A DNA stretch of 36,034 nt from Terriglobia bacterium (GCA_020073365.1 JAIQFL010000085.1:1-36034), one strand, 5' to 3'. Counted from the first letter of the stretch, positions 16,043 to 29,663 are shown. The notes: a model not told the origin generated them from the sequence alone. Program-made: numbers and translations.

Positions 16043-16582
16043 GCTCTCTCCCTTCCTGATCTACCGTTCCGGTTCCCGCACCACCCAGCAGTACCGCCAA
16101 TGCCGCCAGAAGCTTGGAGTACGGATTGCTCTCAGCCGGCACGGCCTTTCGGATCTTCTCCACCGCCGGCCGCAGAAACCGGGCACGGAACGGCGCCGCC
16201 TCTTCTTCCGGCATACGCGCGGCCAGCGGCAAAACGGTGAGGAGACTGTCCGGCAGTTCCTCCCGTTCGGCGACGCCGTAGCGCCGCATTTCCTGCCGGA
16301 GCTTAACCAGGAATTCGCCTCGCGCGTAGTCTTCGCCGAAAAGGTGCCACCCGATGTCCAGGCACGCATCCGGGTTCAGGTCGAAGGTCTGGATGTACAG
16401 TTCCTCCATTTCGGAGAGGCTGCGGCCGCGCACCGCGTCCGCAAACGCCTGGACGTGTTCAGCGGCGGCAGCGTCGGTTCGCGCGATGGACGCCGCGGCG
16501 CTTTCCAAGTGCTCCCGATATCCAGCGGCGGGGTACTCGAACAGTTCCGCTATCACATCCAGGGTGGAAGCCAAGTCCAGCA

Positions 16583-16586
<4 letters not shown>
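16035..16586 (-). CDS. narJ: Nitrate reductase assembly chaperone NarJ
   Basis: A 183-residue acidic, helical protein of the NarJ/TorD chaperone family, which holds apo-NarGH during molybdenum cofactor insertion and is not part of the final enzyme. The blocks LFEYPAAGYREHL, LYIQTFDLNPDACLDIGWHLFGEDYARGEFLVKL and the LPDSLLTVLP stretch are characteristic. It overlaps narH by 4 nt (ATGA) and narI by 8 nt. Nothing unusual was seen. Confidence 0.93.
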
Positions 16587-18073
<1,487 letters not shown>

Positions 18074-18086
18074 CGCTGATTCTCCT

Positions 18087-21724
<3,638 letters not shown>

Positions 21725-21728
<4 letters not shown>

Positions 21729-22600
21729 TCTACACCTCGGTGAATGCTACTTAACACGAGCACCTTGCGGACGGAACGGAATCGGTCTTTCCATGCCTGG
21801 CCGCACAGGACCAGGCCGAGCGCCGCACCTCCCAGTCCGATCAGAAGAAACGTGAGTGGAGCCGAAGAGGCATCGGCGCCCCCTTTGCGCGCTTCGTCTT
21901 CGAGGAACGCGATCAAAGGCAGTATTTCCTCGGGCTTCAGGGCGTGGCGCTTGAACACCGGCGACATCGTTGGGGTGGCTGGCGCCGTGAGCCAGGCGGC
22001 GAGATTCTTGCGGCCCTGAAGTCTCTCAAACACCAGCGTCAGGTCGGGTCCCAGTCGCCCGCCGCTGAGGCCGCCCAAGTCTCGCGCCGTGTGGCAGGAA
22101 ATGCACGGAGGCCCAGCGTTGGCAAGGTGTTGGATACCCATGAATATTTGGCGTCCCTGGTCGATGTCCGCCGCCGTGAACGGCCGGTCGCTGATTTGCA
22201 TGCCCGCGAACTGCGATTTCTCGAGCTTCGATTCAGCCTCGATCAGGGCCAGCAGAGAATCCGCCCGAGCGCGATTCATCCCGCTGATCGTGGGCATCAC
22301 GACATCCCGCGCCGCTTGCCGCAGTTGCAGGGCGTAAGGGTCGCCTTGGTCCATCATGGCCTGCGGATTCTGAACGAATCGCGCCAGCCACTCACGATCT
22401 TTTCGGGTGAGAACGCCCTTCAGGTCAGGGCCGGTCAGCCGCCCGCCGCCAATCGTGTGGCAACTGGTACAGTTCTGACGAAAGAAATCCGCTGCTTCCT
22501 GGGCTACCAATGGGAAACCAGCAACATACGTTGCCAGCCAGCACAGCAGAACGAATCTGATCGAATTCCTGGCTGGCGATTGATCCTTTGCCGAATTCAT
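21725..22600 (-). CDS. narC: Membrane-anchored diheme cytochrome c (NarC-like)
   Basis: A 291-residue cytochrome c with an N-terminal signal sequence (FVLLCWLATYVAGFPLVAQ), two haem motifs (CTSCH near residue 45 and CISCH near 168) and a C-terminal membrane helix (PLTFLLIGLGGAALGLVLCG). Two cytochrome c domains therefore sit in the periplasm, tethered at the C-terminus. A diheme cytochrome ahead of narGHJIK resembles the Thermus nar operon, where NarC has this place, so I use that name by analogy. I start at 22600 (MNSAKDQ) because AGGA lies 8 nt upstream; a GTG at 22621 is in frame. The gene begins 24 nt after the Rrf2 stop and overlaps narG by 4 nt. It could link the Nar and ACIII complexes. 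Confidence 0.8.
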
Positions 22601-22624
22601 ACGGGATCCTGCCTCTGTCACGCT

Positions 22625-23065
22625 TCAGCCCTTTGACGGCTCGATGGGAACCGCTTGCCCGCCGCCCCGTTGCGTGATCTCCGCAATTGTCGTCCTTTGG
22701 AGGAAATCCGCATAAGTCGCTCGAACCTTCCGCCACTCCTCGTGGGCGCCGCACGGGTCTTCATCCGAACACTCCTTCGTGCCACCGAGGAGACAGCGGC
22801 GTTCCGGCTTCTGGCGATCGAACAGTTCCACCACTTCACTCAAGCGGATTTCCGCCGCCTTGCGTCGTAAACGGTATCCGCCACCGCTCCCTCTCGTCGC
22901 ATCGATGATCTCGGCACTGCCAAGCACCCACAGCACCTTCGAAAGATAGTTCGCGGGGATTCCCGCACGGAGTGCCAAGTCCTTGCCCAGTATCGACTCC
23001 GTTTCGCCAAGTGACGCCATTTCAGTTAACGCTCGCAGTGCATGTTCAGCAGTCGTAGATAGCAT
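22625..23065 (-). CDS. Rrf2-family transcriptional regulator
   Basis: A 146-residue winged-helix regulator of the Rrf2 family (NsrR, IscR, RirA). It begins MLSTTAEHALRALTEMA, with the recognition block PANYLSKVLWVLGSAEIIDATRGSGGGYRL. Three cysteines in CLLGGTKECSDEDPC (spacing C-x7-C-x5-C) probably hold an Fe-S cluster that senses NO, iron or redox state. I choose the ATG at 23065, which fits the family start; a TTG at 23086 would overlap the predicted -10. It is the first gene of the nar-act array and most likely controls it and itself. Whether it is NsrR-like (NO) cannot be decided by sight. Confidence 0.88.
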   Translation of the reverse strand: MLSTTAEHALRALTEMASLGETESILGKDLALRAGIPANYLSKVLWVLGSAEIIDATRGSGGGYRLRRKAAEIRLSEVVELFDRQKPERRCLLGGTKECSDEDPCGAHEEWRKVRATYADFLQRTTIAEITQRGGGQAVPIEPSKG

Positions 23066-23085
23066 AGAAGAGTTGCTTATGAACA

Positions 23086-23114
23086 AGTATACAACTCGGA
23101 TTGTGGGTGTTCAA
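23086..23114 (-). promoter_or_regulatory. Sigma70-type promoter of the rrf2-nar-act array
   Basis: On the minus strand TTGAAC (23109-23114) and TATACT (23086-23091) are separated by exactly 17 nt. Both hexamers are close to consensus. Transcription would start near 23079, only about 14 nt before the rrf2 ATG, and no Shine-Dalgarno is visible there. A weak dyad AGTTG-N16-CAACT overlaps the -10 and could be an autoregulatory site. Confidence 0.65.
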
Positions 23115-23184
23115 GTCAAAAATGGCCGGAGCAAAGCGGAGTTGTAGCCGCAGTCACCGAGCGCAACCGTTATTCTCCAAGGGC

Positions 23185-23226
23185 GTGACTTCAGTCACAG
23201 GCACGGCTGGGCGGGGGGGTCATTCT
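23185..23226 (+). promoter_or_regulatory. CRP/FNR-type palindrome with -10-like hexamer, upstream of cupin-DUF2249 gene
   Basis: Positions 23185-23198 are GTGACTTCAGTCAC, matching the palindrome at 499-512 except for the two central bases and one symmetric choice within them. A -10-like hexamer CATTCT (23221-23226) lies 22 nt downstream, the same spacing as at 513-534. If used, transcription would begin at about 23233, on an ATG, giving a nearly leaderless message. The palindrome also lies 107 nt upstream of the rrf2 promoter's -10 on the other strand, so an effect on the nar-act array is possible. Confidence 0.58.
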
Positions 23227-23241
23227 GGAGGTATGAAGCAA

Positions 23242-23844
23242 ATGGATATTGAGACCTTCCACGATTTCAGCGACGATGAGATCTCCCGGCGGATACTGAT
23301 GGAGGATCCCGTAAGGCGCGTGGTGCTGGTGTCCATGCGCGCCGGCCAGAAACTCCCCGAACACGCGGCGAATGGCTTGGTGAAGGTTTACGCAGTGAGT
23401 GGGCACGTCCTTTTCGTAGAGGGTGACGAGTCGTGCGACATGGTTCCGGGAAAGTTGATCGATCTGGCGCCAGGCCGGCCGCACCGTCTGGAGGCGATGC
23501 AGGATTCACGTCTGCTCGTGACCATGATCAAACCGAGCGACGCTGCTGCCTGGTCCGCGCTGGCCCCGCAAGGGCGGACCATCGATCTGCGGCAGACGCC
23601 GCGCGAACGCAGGCACAGCACGATCTTCTATGCTTTCGATCGTCTGGCTGTTGGCGAGTCATTCTTGCTCGTCAACGATCATGACCCGAGGCCCCTGCAT
23701 GCCCAAATGGAACAACTACGCCCCGGCGAACTCTCATGGGAATATGAGGTGCAGGGTCCGTACGAGTTCCGGATTAAGATTTCCCGGGTTGCCATCTCGG
23801 CAACGCCTCATCCGGAAACCGTGATGGCCGGTAGTAGTCATTGA
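23242..23844 (+). CDS. Cupin-like domain fused to DUF2249 domain
   Basis: A roughly 200-residue cytosolic protein in two parts. The first (about residues 1-105) is a cupin-like barrel: VVLVSMRAGQKLPEHAANGLVKVYAVSGHVLFVEGD and a GKLIDLAPGRPHRLEAMQDSRLLV block. The second (about 112-185) is a DUF2249 domain with the family signature IFYAFDRLAVGESFLLVNDHDPRPLHAQM and WEYEVQGPYEFRIKI. DUF2249 domains often occur beside hemerythrin, NO- and nitrate-related genes; their reaction is unknown to me. The start at 23242 has GGAGG 10 nt upstream; an ATG at 23233 is too close to GGAGG unless the message is leaderless. It is divergent from the nar-act array and probably the first gene of a three-gene unit. 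Confidence 0.8.
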   Translation: MDIETFHDFSDDEISRRILMEDPVRRVVLVSMRAGQKLPEHAANGLVKVYAVSGHVLFVEGDESCDMVPGKLIDLAPGRPHRLEAMQDSRLLVTMIKPSDAAAWSALAPQGRTIDLRQTPRERRHSTIFYAFDRLAVGESFLLVNDHDPRPLHAQMEQLRPGELSWEYEVQGPYEFRIKISRVAISATPHPETVMAGSSH

Positions 23845-23859
23845 TTGCGGGTCACTGAG

Positions 23860-24207
23860 ATGAAACTCAGACTACAGGGCAACTCGTTGCGCCTTCGCCT
23901 GACCCGATCCGAAGTGGTGCAGCTGGACGGCCACGGTTCGGTGGAGGAAGCCGCCTCGTTCGGGTCCGGCGGCAGGCTCACTTACAGAATTCATAGCCGC
24001 ACCGGCACCGAGCCACTCCATGCCGACTTCAGTGGCGGGGCAATTACCGTACTTGTACCAACCGAGACAGTGCGGGTTTGGGCGTCCGGCGACGAAGTTG
24101 GACTGTATGCGCAAGACGGAGCCCTGAGAATTGCGATAGAGAAGGACTTTCGCTGCTTGACACGCGCCGGGGAGGAACCCGATGCCTATCCTCATCCGAC
24201 CGAATGA
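23860..24207 (+). CDS. Small DUF7009-like protein
   Basis: A 115-residue protein starting MKLRLQGNSLRLRLTRSEV, which I recognise as the start of a small uncharacterised family (DUF7009, name from memory). It is rich in beta-strand-like stretches and ends in an EEPDAYPHPTE tail. No catalytic motif, signal peptide or membrane segment is visible; one cysteine occurs in KDFRCLTRAGEE. A TTG at 23845 is in frame, but the ATG at 23860 fits the family start. It follows the cupin-DUF2249 gene after 15 nt and precedes the hemerythrin gene after 20 nt, so it is probably co-transcribed. Function unknown. Confidence 0.75.
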   Translation: MKLRLQGNSLRLRLTRSEVVQLDGHGSVEEAASFGSGGRLTYRIHSRTGTEPLHADFSGGAITVLVPTETVRVWASGDEVGLYAQDGALRIAIEKDFRCLTRAGEEPDAYPHPTE

Positions 24208-24227
24208 TTTTGGAACGGAGGCGAGCA

Positions 24228-24803
24228 ATGCCAATAACGATCGGCGCCAAACGGGAGAGTGATTTTACAGATCCGGTTGGGATGCTGGGGGACTGCCACC
24301 GGCGAATCGAGCGGTTTCTGAATGTGCAGGTGACCCTGGCCACCCGGGAGAAGGGCGGACCCCTCACGGAAGAGGACAGGGCAGCCTTGGAGACCAGCCT
24401 GCGCTACTTCCGCGAAGCCGCCCCAAAGCACACCGCGGATGAGGAAGAGAGCCTGTTCCCGCGCCTCCGCCGAATCGACCCTGTCAAAACGCAAGCCATA
24501 CTGGCGCGAGTCGATTCCCTGGAACAGGATCACGAATGCGCCGGGAAGGCCCACGATGAGGTGGACCAATTGGGACAACGTTGGCTCACCAGTGGCCGGC
24601 TTTCCACCGAAGACGCATCCCGGCTCTCCACCGTGCTCGACCAGTTGGCAAAGCTGTATCGCAATCACATCGCCATTGAAGACACCGAAGTCTTCCCCTT
24701 CGCCACGCGCATTCTTTCTGCCTCCGACCGTGAGGCCGTGGGCGTCGAAATGGCGGCCAGACGCGGTGCGGGAGCGGCCACCCCAACGATCAAATCGAGG
24801 TGA
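24228..24803 (+). CDS. Hemerythrin-like (HHE) domain protein
   Basis: A 191-residue four-helix protein with the ligand pattern of HHE domains: MLGDCHRRIERF, HTADEEESLFPRL, LEQDHECAGKAHDEV and NHIAIEDTEVFPFA. Such proteins bind a di-iron centre and handle O2, NO or iron in the cytosol. The ATG at 24228 follows GGAGGCGAGCA; an upstream in-frame ATG at 24204 is less supported. It is the third gene behind the palindrome at 23185. Its last 14 nt overlap the end of a second, converging hemerythrin gene, so read-through between the two would produce antisense RNA. Confidence 0.87.
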   Translation: MPITIGAKRESDFTDPVGMLGDCHRRIERFLNVQVTLATREKGGPLTEEDRAALETSLRYFREAAPKHTADEEESLFPRLRRIDPVKTQAILARVDSLEQDHECAGKAHDEVDQLGQRWLTSGRLSTEDASRLSTVLDQLAKLYRNHIAIEDTEVFPFATRILSASDREAVGVEMAARRGAGAATPTIKSR

Positions 24804-25278
24804 TCCGGCTCTGCACCGCGCTCATCGCGGCAGCCAGGCTCTCCTGCTCTTCCGCGGTGAGCCGGTCCTCGGCCAACCGTAGGAGTTGGTCTTCTTCGTC
24901 CACGATGTGGTGCTGGATCCGGTCGTGAAACTCGATGCCAAACGAGCGCACTTCGCTTAGCCAGCGGGAATCCGGCGGTTGCGGCGGCTCGGCCAGCAAT
25001 TCCGCGAGGTACCGCTCCACCTCGCGAACCTCTTCATGTTGCACGTCCATGCGATCCAGTAGATCGGAAAGCAGCGGTCGGACCTTCGGGTAGAAGATCG
25101 TCTCCTCCTTCTCGAAATGGATGGCGGCAAGGTCCTGAAGCGCGCGTACCGTCGCTTGTATTTCGGGGATGAGCTCGGGAGTGAGTCGCAGAAGCGCGGC
25201 TAAGAGGATGTCCAGGCTCTCCTCGATGACTCGATGGTCTTTGCGGAGATGCTCACAGGCTGGTGCAGTTTCAGGCAT
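24790..25278 (-). CDS. Hemerythrin-like (HHE) domain protein
   Basis: A 162-residue four-helix protein with HHE-type iron-ligand blocks: CEHLRKDHRVIEESL, IHFEKEETIFYPKV, VQHEEVREVERYL and HDRIQHHIVDEEDQLLRL. It is only distantly similar to the hemerythrin protein encoded on the other strand and is not a tandem duplicate. A role in O2, NO or iron handling is inferred. It is transcribed toward the other hemerythrin gene with a 14-nt overlap of the 3' ends. No clear promoter was found in the 130-nt space upstream. Confidence 0.85.
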   Translation of the reverse strand: MPETAPACEHLRKDHRVIEESLDILLAALLRLTPELIPEIQATVRALQDLAAIHFEKEETIFYPKVRPLLSDLLDRMDVQHEEVREVERYLAELLAEPPQPPDSRWLSEVRSFGIEFHDRIQHHIVDEEDQLLRLAEDRLTAEEQESLAAAMSAVQSRITSI

Positions 25279-25333
25279 GGTGATAGTGGAGGCTCCCTCC
25301 CAGATAGGGATCGTTCAACGGCACGGTGCAGCT

Positions 25334-25348
25334 TCGCGGGTGCCGCGA
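25334..25348 (-). terminator. GC hairpin after the AlkA-type gene
   Basis: TCGCGG-GTG-CCGCGA forms a perfect 6-bp stem 60 nt beyond the stop of the glycosylase gene, which ends the carbohydrate operon. There is no U-tract. It could also lie in the upstream region of the hemerythrin gene. Confidence 0.3.
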
Positions 25349-25408
25349 TAGAATGCTAACACTAAAGCTCAGCGGATTTCGCAAGTCGAGTCTCCCAGCA
25401 AAGTGGTT

Positions 25409-26422
25409 TCAAACTGACCTGCCCGTGATCGGTTGCGACAGGAGGCGATCCAGGCTTCCGGCTTCGTCGAGGCTTTTGACCAGCAAGTGGAGAAAGATAA
25501 GGCCACCATAACCCTCCCACTTGTGCAGAACCTTCTGTACACGCTCGTAATCGAGCCCGTTTCTGAGGCGCAGCCAACGTTCCAGGTTGTTTCGAGCGCC
25601 GACGTCATCACCCGGAAATACAGTGGTCCTTCCCAGGCCACGAAGCAACACGTACTCCGCCGTCCAGCGTCCTACCCCGCGTATTGCGACCAGGCGTTCA
25701 ACACATTGCTGATTGTCCAGTTGGACAAGCCCTTCCAGATCGAGTCGCCCTTCGACAATTGCTCGCGCCACTTCAATGATCGCTCGAGCCTTGCTGCCAC
25801 TATACCCGAGCGGTCGCAGATCTTTCGAATCAAGATGGGCCAGATCTTCAGGACGAGGAAAGGCATACATACCCAAGCCGAACGCCAGACCACAGCGTTC
25901 CGCAATCCGATTGAGGAAAATGATTCCGACCGTCAGACTGAGCTGCTGACAGGTAATCCCGTTGACCAGACCTTCAAAGACCGTAGCAAAGCGAGGAGGT
26001 TTTAGCCCGCGAAACCGCATAGCCAATTGGTTCAAGCGCGCATGCCGGGGAGTGAACTCGTAGAACTCCGAAAGGTCCAGGCTGATCCCGAGCAGGCGAT
26101 CCAATGCAAATCGGGCGGCCTGTTCGGCCGTGGGAGGCAGGTCTTCCCCGGTTACTGTGATGTCCAGCACCGTCACCTGCTGGGTCACGGCAACGAGCAC
26201 GGGCTTGTCATCAACAGCCAGGACTCGGCGATAGGTTTCGCCGTCCCACAGGTCCACCGCATTCATGGAGCGACGCCGTAAGGCCCAAACGGTCAGATCC
26301 AGGCGGAACGGCATCACCGGACAAATGGAAAAGCGAATCAAGTCACCATCCAATCGAAAAGGGTTCGCAGGGCAACCCTTCGGTGTTCCACCGCTTGTCA
26401 GGTGCCGGCGCCGAGTCGTCAT
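25409..26422 (-). CDS. alkA: DNA-3-methyladenine glycosylase II (AlkA type)
   Basis: A 337-residue base-excision repair glycosylase that removes alkylated bases from DNA. It has an AlkA_N-like N-terminal domain (PFRLDLTVWALRRRSMNAVDLWDGETYRRVL) and a HhH-GPD domain with the hairpin IRGVGRWTAEYVLLRGLGR and the catalytic aspartate in VFPGDD. The C-terminus lacks the four-cysteine FeS loop of EndoIII. The ATG at 26314 (MPFRLDL) is an alternative start at the domain border; no clear Shine-Dalgarno favours either. It lies 50 nt after zwf and is probably co-transcribed with the carbohydrate genes, an unusual neighbour for a repair enzyme. Confidence 0.88.
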   Translation of the reverse strand: MTTRRRHLTSGGTPKGCPANPFRLDGDLIRFSICPVMPFRLDLTVWALRRRSMNAVDLWDGETYRRVLAVDDKPVLVAVTQQVTVLDITVTGEDLPPTAEQAARFALDRLLGISLDLSEFYEFTPRHARLNQLAMRFRGLKPPRFATVFEGLVNGITCQQLSLTVGIIFLNRIAERCGLAFGLGMYAFPRPEDLAHLDSKDLRPLGYSGSKARAIIEVARAIVEGRLDLEGLVQLDNQQCVERLVAIRGVGRWTAEYVLLRGLGRTTVFPGDDVGARNNLERWLRLRNGLDYERVQKVLHKWEGYGGLIFLHLLVKSLDEAGSLDRLLSQPITGRSV

Positions 26423-26472
26423 GCTGGCAGGCTGCGATCAAGCCAGACGGATACGCGGCCGGGGCAGGCATA

Positions 26473-27870
26473 TCATCCGGATGTCTCCTTGGGTATGGGG
26501 TCGTGCCAACCACCGTCTGAAGCGATAATCGCGTCAGCCTCTTTCGGCCCCCAACTTCGGCGCCTGTAGGGGCGAGCTTTGTGGTGCCTCTTCAGGACTC
26601 GGTCGACCACCGCCCAGGCGGCCTCCACCGCCTCCTCACGAGTGAAGAGGGCTCCATCGCCCGCCAGGGCGTCGCCCAAGAGCCGCTCGTAGGGCGCTTC
26701 CTCTCCCGCCTGTTCCTCAGACAGGTAGAGCTCGCGCTGGCCCCCGACGAACTCCTTCCCGGCGAGTTTGACGCGAGCCGCGATGGCGATGGCTGAGTCG
26801 GGGGAGACTCGGAAGCGCAGGTAGTTGGCCGGGGCAGTCGGCGGCGCTGAGTCGGCGAATAACCTCTGCGGCGGCGGCTTCAGCTCCACCACGACTTCGG
26901 TCGCGGTTTCGGCGAGGTACTTGCCGGAGCGCAGGTACCACGGCACTCCCTCCCAGCGCCATGAGTCGATAAAGAGCCGCATGGCGCAGAAGGTTTCGAC
27001 GTCGGAGTTCCTCGCTACGCCTTGCTCCTCCCGGTAGCCGGCATACTGGCCGCGCACCAGATCGTCGCGCTTGAGAGGGCGCATGGCTCGAAAGACCTTG
27101 GCTTTTTCGGTTTGTACGGCTCCAAAGTCCCTATCCGACGGCGGCTCCATGGCGAGCAGCGCGACGACCTGGAAGAGGTGGTTCTCCACCACGTCGCGCA
27201 GACAGCCGGCAGTTTCGTAAAATGACCCGCGGGTCCCGACGCCGAAATTCTCGGACAGAGTTACCTGGACGCTGGCTACGTAGTTGCGGTTCCAGATCGG
27301 CTCCAGAAACGAATTGGCAAAGCGGAAATAGAGGATATTCATGATCGCCTCCTTTCCGAGGAAATGGTCGATGCGGAAAATCGAGTCTTCCGGGAACACC
27401 GTCCGCGCGACGCGATTGAGTTCCCGCGCGGAGGCCAGGTCGCGTCCAAACGGTTTTTCGACAATGACGCGCGCGTGCGCGGCCAGGTTCGCGGCACCGA
27501 GTCCTTTGATCACCATTTCGAAGAGCGAGGGCGGGATAGCGAGGTAGTGCGCCGGGCGCCGAGCGCTGCCCAGGGCGCTCTTTATCGCAGTGAATGTGTT
27601 CGGATCGTCATAATCCCCGCTCACGTACTTGAGCAGGGACAGAAGATCGTGGAGGGCACGCTGGTTGTCGACCCCGCCCGAGCGTTCTATGCTTTCCGTC
27701 ACGCGCTTGTGCAGACGGGCCAGGCTCCACTTCGGGAGGGCGACGCCGATTACCGGGACCTTAAGGGTGCCGCGCTTCACCATCGCATAGAGCGCCGGGA
27801 AGATCATCTTGTGGGCGAGATCGCCCGTCACCCCGAACAGTACCAGCGCGTCCGAATGGGAGGCTTTCAT
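26473..27870 (-). CDS. zwf: Glucose-6-phosphate 1-dehydrogenase
   Basis: A 465-residue enzyme that oxidises glucose 6-phosphate to 6-phosphogluconolactone, the first step of the oxidative pentose phosphate pathway. The coenzyme-binding start is ALVLFGVTGDLAHKMIFPALY, and the active-site block is FRIDHFLGKEAIMN, with the FANSFLEPIWNRNYV segment after it. The length is slightly short of the usual 480-500. The start lies 3 nt after the glucokinase stop. No 6-phosphogluconolactonase gene is present in the operon, so that step must be done by an enzyme elsewhere or occur spontaneously. Confidence 0.95.
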   Translation of the reverse strand: MKASHSDALVLFGVTGDLAHKMIFPALYAMVKRGTLKVPVIGVALPKWSLARLHKRVTESIERSGGVDNQRALHDLLSLLKYVSGDYDDPNTFTAIKSALGSARRPAHYLAIPPSLFEMVIKGLGAANLAAHARVIVEKPFGRDLASARELNRVARTVFPEDSIFRIDHFLGKEAIMNILYFRFANSFLEPIWNRNYVASVQVTLSENFGVGTRGSFYETAGCLRDVVENHLFQVVALLAMEPPSDRDFGAVQTEKAKVFRAMRPLKRDDLVRGQYAGYREEQGVARNSDVETFCAMRLFIDSWRWEGVPWYLRSGKYLAETATEVVVELKPPPQRLFADSAPPTAPANYLRFRVSPDSAIAIAARVKLAGKEFVGGQRELYLSEEQAGEEAPYERLLGDALAGDGALFTREEAVEAAWAVVDRVLKRHHKARPYRRRSWGPKEADAIIASDGGWHDPIPKETSG

Positions 27871-27873
27871 CAG

Positions 27874-28605
27874 TCATCTCCTTTTCTTGGCGGCGGACTT
27901 TTTCTCACTGCCATCGAACGGCTTGGTCTTCTTCTCCCAGAGGCGAGAGCTGCCCACAAACGCGTTCCGGTTGTCACCCATCCGAGTGCCCGGCGGCAGA
28001 TCCTTGATGAGTCTGGCATTTCCTCCGCCCAACACTACGCATTCGGGCTCCAATGCCTTCTTGAGTCGCTCCACCACATCGGCCACGGAGCGGCGCCAGT
28101 TCTTCTTCCCAAATCGCTTCAGACCGCGAACACCAACGTAGTCCTCAAATGTTCTTCCGTGCTCCTTGTAAGGAAGATGAGCCAGTTCCATCGGATCGAG
28201 TATCCCGTCAACGATCATGGCCGTCCCGAGTCCGGCGCCGAGGCCCAAAAACAGCATCCGGCCTCCTTGGTAGCTTCCGAGAGCCTGCATAGCGGCGTCA
28301 TTGATAACCTTGACGGGACGGTCGAACGCCTTGCCGAAATTGAATCCGACCCAGCCGCCGCCAAGATTGTAGGGCTCGTGCACGGGGTGTCCGTGAATGA
28401 CGGGACCCGGATAGCCGATCGACACGCAGTCATACTGCCAGCCCTTGGCGAGGTGCTTGACATCCCGTACCATTTTGGCTGCGGTCATCTTTGAACCGGA
28501 TGGAATCCTGCGTTCCTCGCTTTGCCCGGTTACCAACACTTTGACATGGGTTCCTCCGACGTCGATCACCAGGACCCTATTAACCTTCTGGAAGGCAGCT
28601 CTCAT
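27874..28605 (-). CDS. ppgK: ROK-family glucokinase, probably polyphosphate-type
   Basis: A 243-residue sugar kinase of the ROK family. Its phosphate-binding loop is VLVIDVGGTHVKVLVTG, followed by SIGYPGPVIHG, INDAAMQALGSY and FLGLGAGLGTAMIVDG. Size and the GYPGPV block fit polyphosphate glucokinases, which make glucose 6-phosphate from glucose; ATP as donor is equally possible on sequence alone. The Lys/Arg-rich tail (EKKSAAKKRR) is unusual. I start at 28605 because that ATG overlaps the gnd stop by 4 nt; longer upstream reading is not supported by the family. It would deliver substrate to Zwf from glucose released by the GH15 enzyme. Confidence 0.82.
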   Translation of the reverse strand: MRAAFQKVNRVLVIDVGGTHVKVLVTGQSEERRIPSGSKMTAAKMVRDVKHLAKGWQYDCVSIGYPGPVIHGHPVHEPYNLGGGWVGFNFGKAFDRPVKVINDAAMQALGSYQGGRMLFLGLGAGLGTAMIVDGILDPMELAHLPYKEHGRTFEDYVGVRGLKRFGKKNWRRSVADVVERLKKALEPECVVLGGGNARLIKDLPPGTRMGDNRNAFVGSSRLWEKKTKPFDGSEKKSAAKKRR

Positions 28606-29615
28606 TGCTTTTTCTCGATGTGACCGCCGAACTCGAATCGCATGGCGGAGAGCAGCTTGTCTCCGAAGTCTTCTTCGCCTCTCGATGCGAACCGCTGGTA
28701 AAGCGCGGCGCTCAAGACCGGAGCGGGAGCCCCTTCGTCGATGGCGGCGGTAATCGTCCACCGGCCCTCCCCAGAGTCGGACACCCGGCCCGAAAACTTG
28801 GAGAGATCGGGCTGCCCGAATAAGGCGATGGCGGTTAGGTCCAGCAGCCACGAGGCGACCACACTGCCACGACGCCAAACCTCGGCGACGTCGCCTAGAT
28901 TGAAGTCATATTGATAGTGCTCGGGATTGCGTAGGGGCGTCGTCTCGGCATCGGCAGTCCGGCTGTTCTTGCCGACGTTGGCATGCCGCAAAATGTTAAG
29001 TCCTTCGGAGTAGGCAGCCATCAATCCGTATTCAATCCCGTTATGGACCATCTTGACGAAATGGCCGGCGCCGGAAGGCCCGCAATGGAGATAACCCTCC
29101 TCGACCGAGCCACGAACCTTTTCCCGCCCAGGGGTGCGCGGGATATCGCCGCGTCCCGGAGCAAGCGTCTTGAAGATCGGATCGAGGTGCAGTACGGCAT
29201 CGCCCTCACCTCCGATCATCAGACAATAACCGCGCGCGATGCCCCACACGCCGCCGCTCGTCCCCACATCGACATAGCGAATACCTTTGGCCTTCAGTTC
29301 TTTGGCGCGCCGGATATCATCAACATAGTAGGAGTTGCCTCCATCAATGACGATGTCTCCTTGCTGCAGCCGGGCGGCAAGGTCCTGCACAGTGACCTCT
29401 ACTGCCGCCGCGGGCACCATCAACCAGACAGCGCGCGGCGGCTTCAGCTTGGCCATGAAGTCGTCGAGCGAAGCGGCCCCGGTTGCGCCTTTACTTGCCA
29501 AGTCCTCAACGCTCTCAGGCTTCATGTCGAAGACAACGCATTGGTGGCCGCCCTGCAATAGACGGCTTACCATACTGGCGCCCATTCTCCCCAGCCCGAT
29601 CAATCCAAGTTGCAT
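28602..29615 (-). CDS. gnd: 6-phosphogluconate dehydrogenase, short decarboxylating type
   Basis: A 337-residue enzyme converting 6-phosphogluconate to ribulose 5-phosphate and CO2. It starts with the Rossmann block LGLIGLGRMGASMVSRLL and carries the substrate-binding VDVGTSGGVWG and the catalytic GHFVKMVHNGIEYGLM. It is the short form of about 300-340 residues, not the 470-residue form. The residue after the second strand is aspartate (VVFDMKPES), a feature of NAD-preferring members, so NADH rather than NADPH is the likely product; this is inference. It overlaps ppgK by 4 nt and lies 48 nt after the transaldolase gene. Confidence 0.93.
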   Translation of the reverse strand: MQLGLIGLGRMGASMVSRLLQGGHQCVVFDMKPESVEDLASKGATGAASLDDFMAKLKPPRAVWLMVPAAAVEVTVQDLAARLQQGDIVIDGGNSYYVDDIRRAKELKAKGIRYVDVGTSGGVWGIARGYCLMIGGEGDAVLHLDPIFKTLAPGRGDIPRTPGREKVRGSVEEGYLHCGPSGAGHFVKMVHNGIEYGLMAAYSEGLNILRHANVGKNSRTADAETTPLRNPEHYQYDFNLGDVAEVWRRGSVVASWLLDLTAIALFGQPDLSKFSGRVSDSGEGRWTITAAIDEGAPAPVLSAALYQRFASRGEEDFGDKLLSAMRFEFGGHIEKKQ

Positions 29616-29663
29616 TTTCGCGCTCCTTTCTTCGATAGGGATTCTGCATGGGGTTTGCCCATC

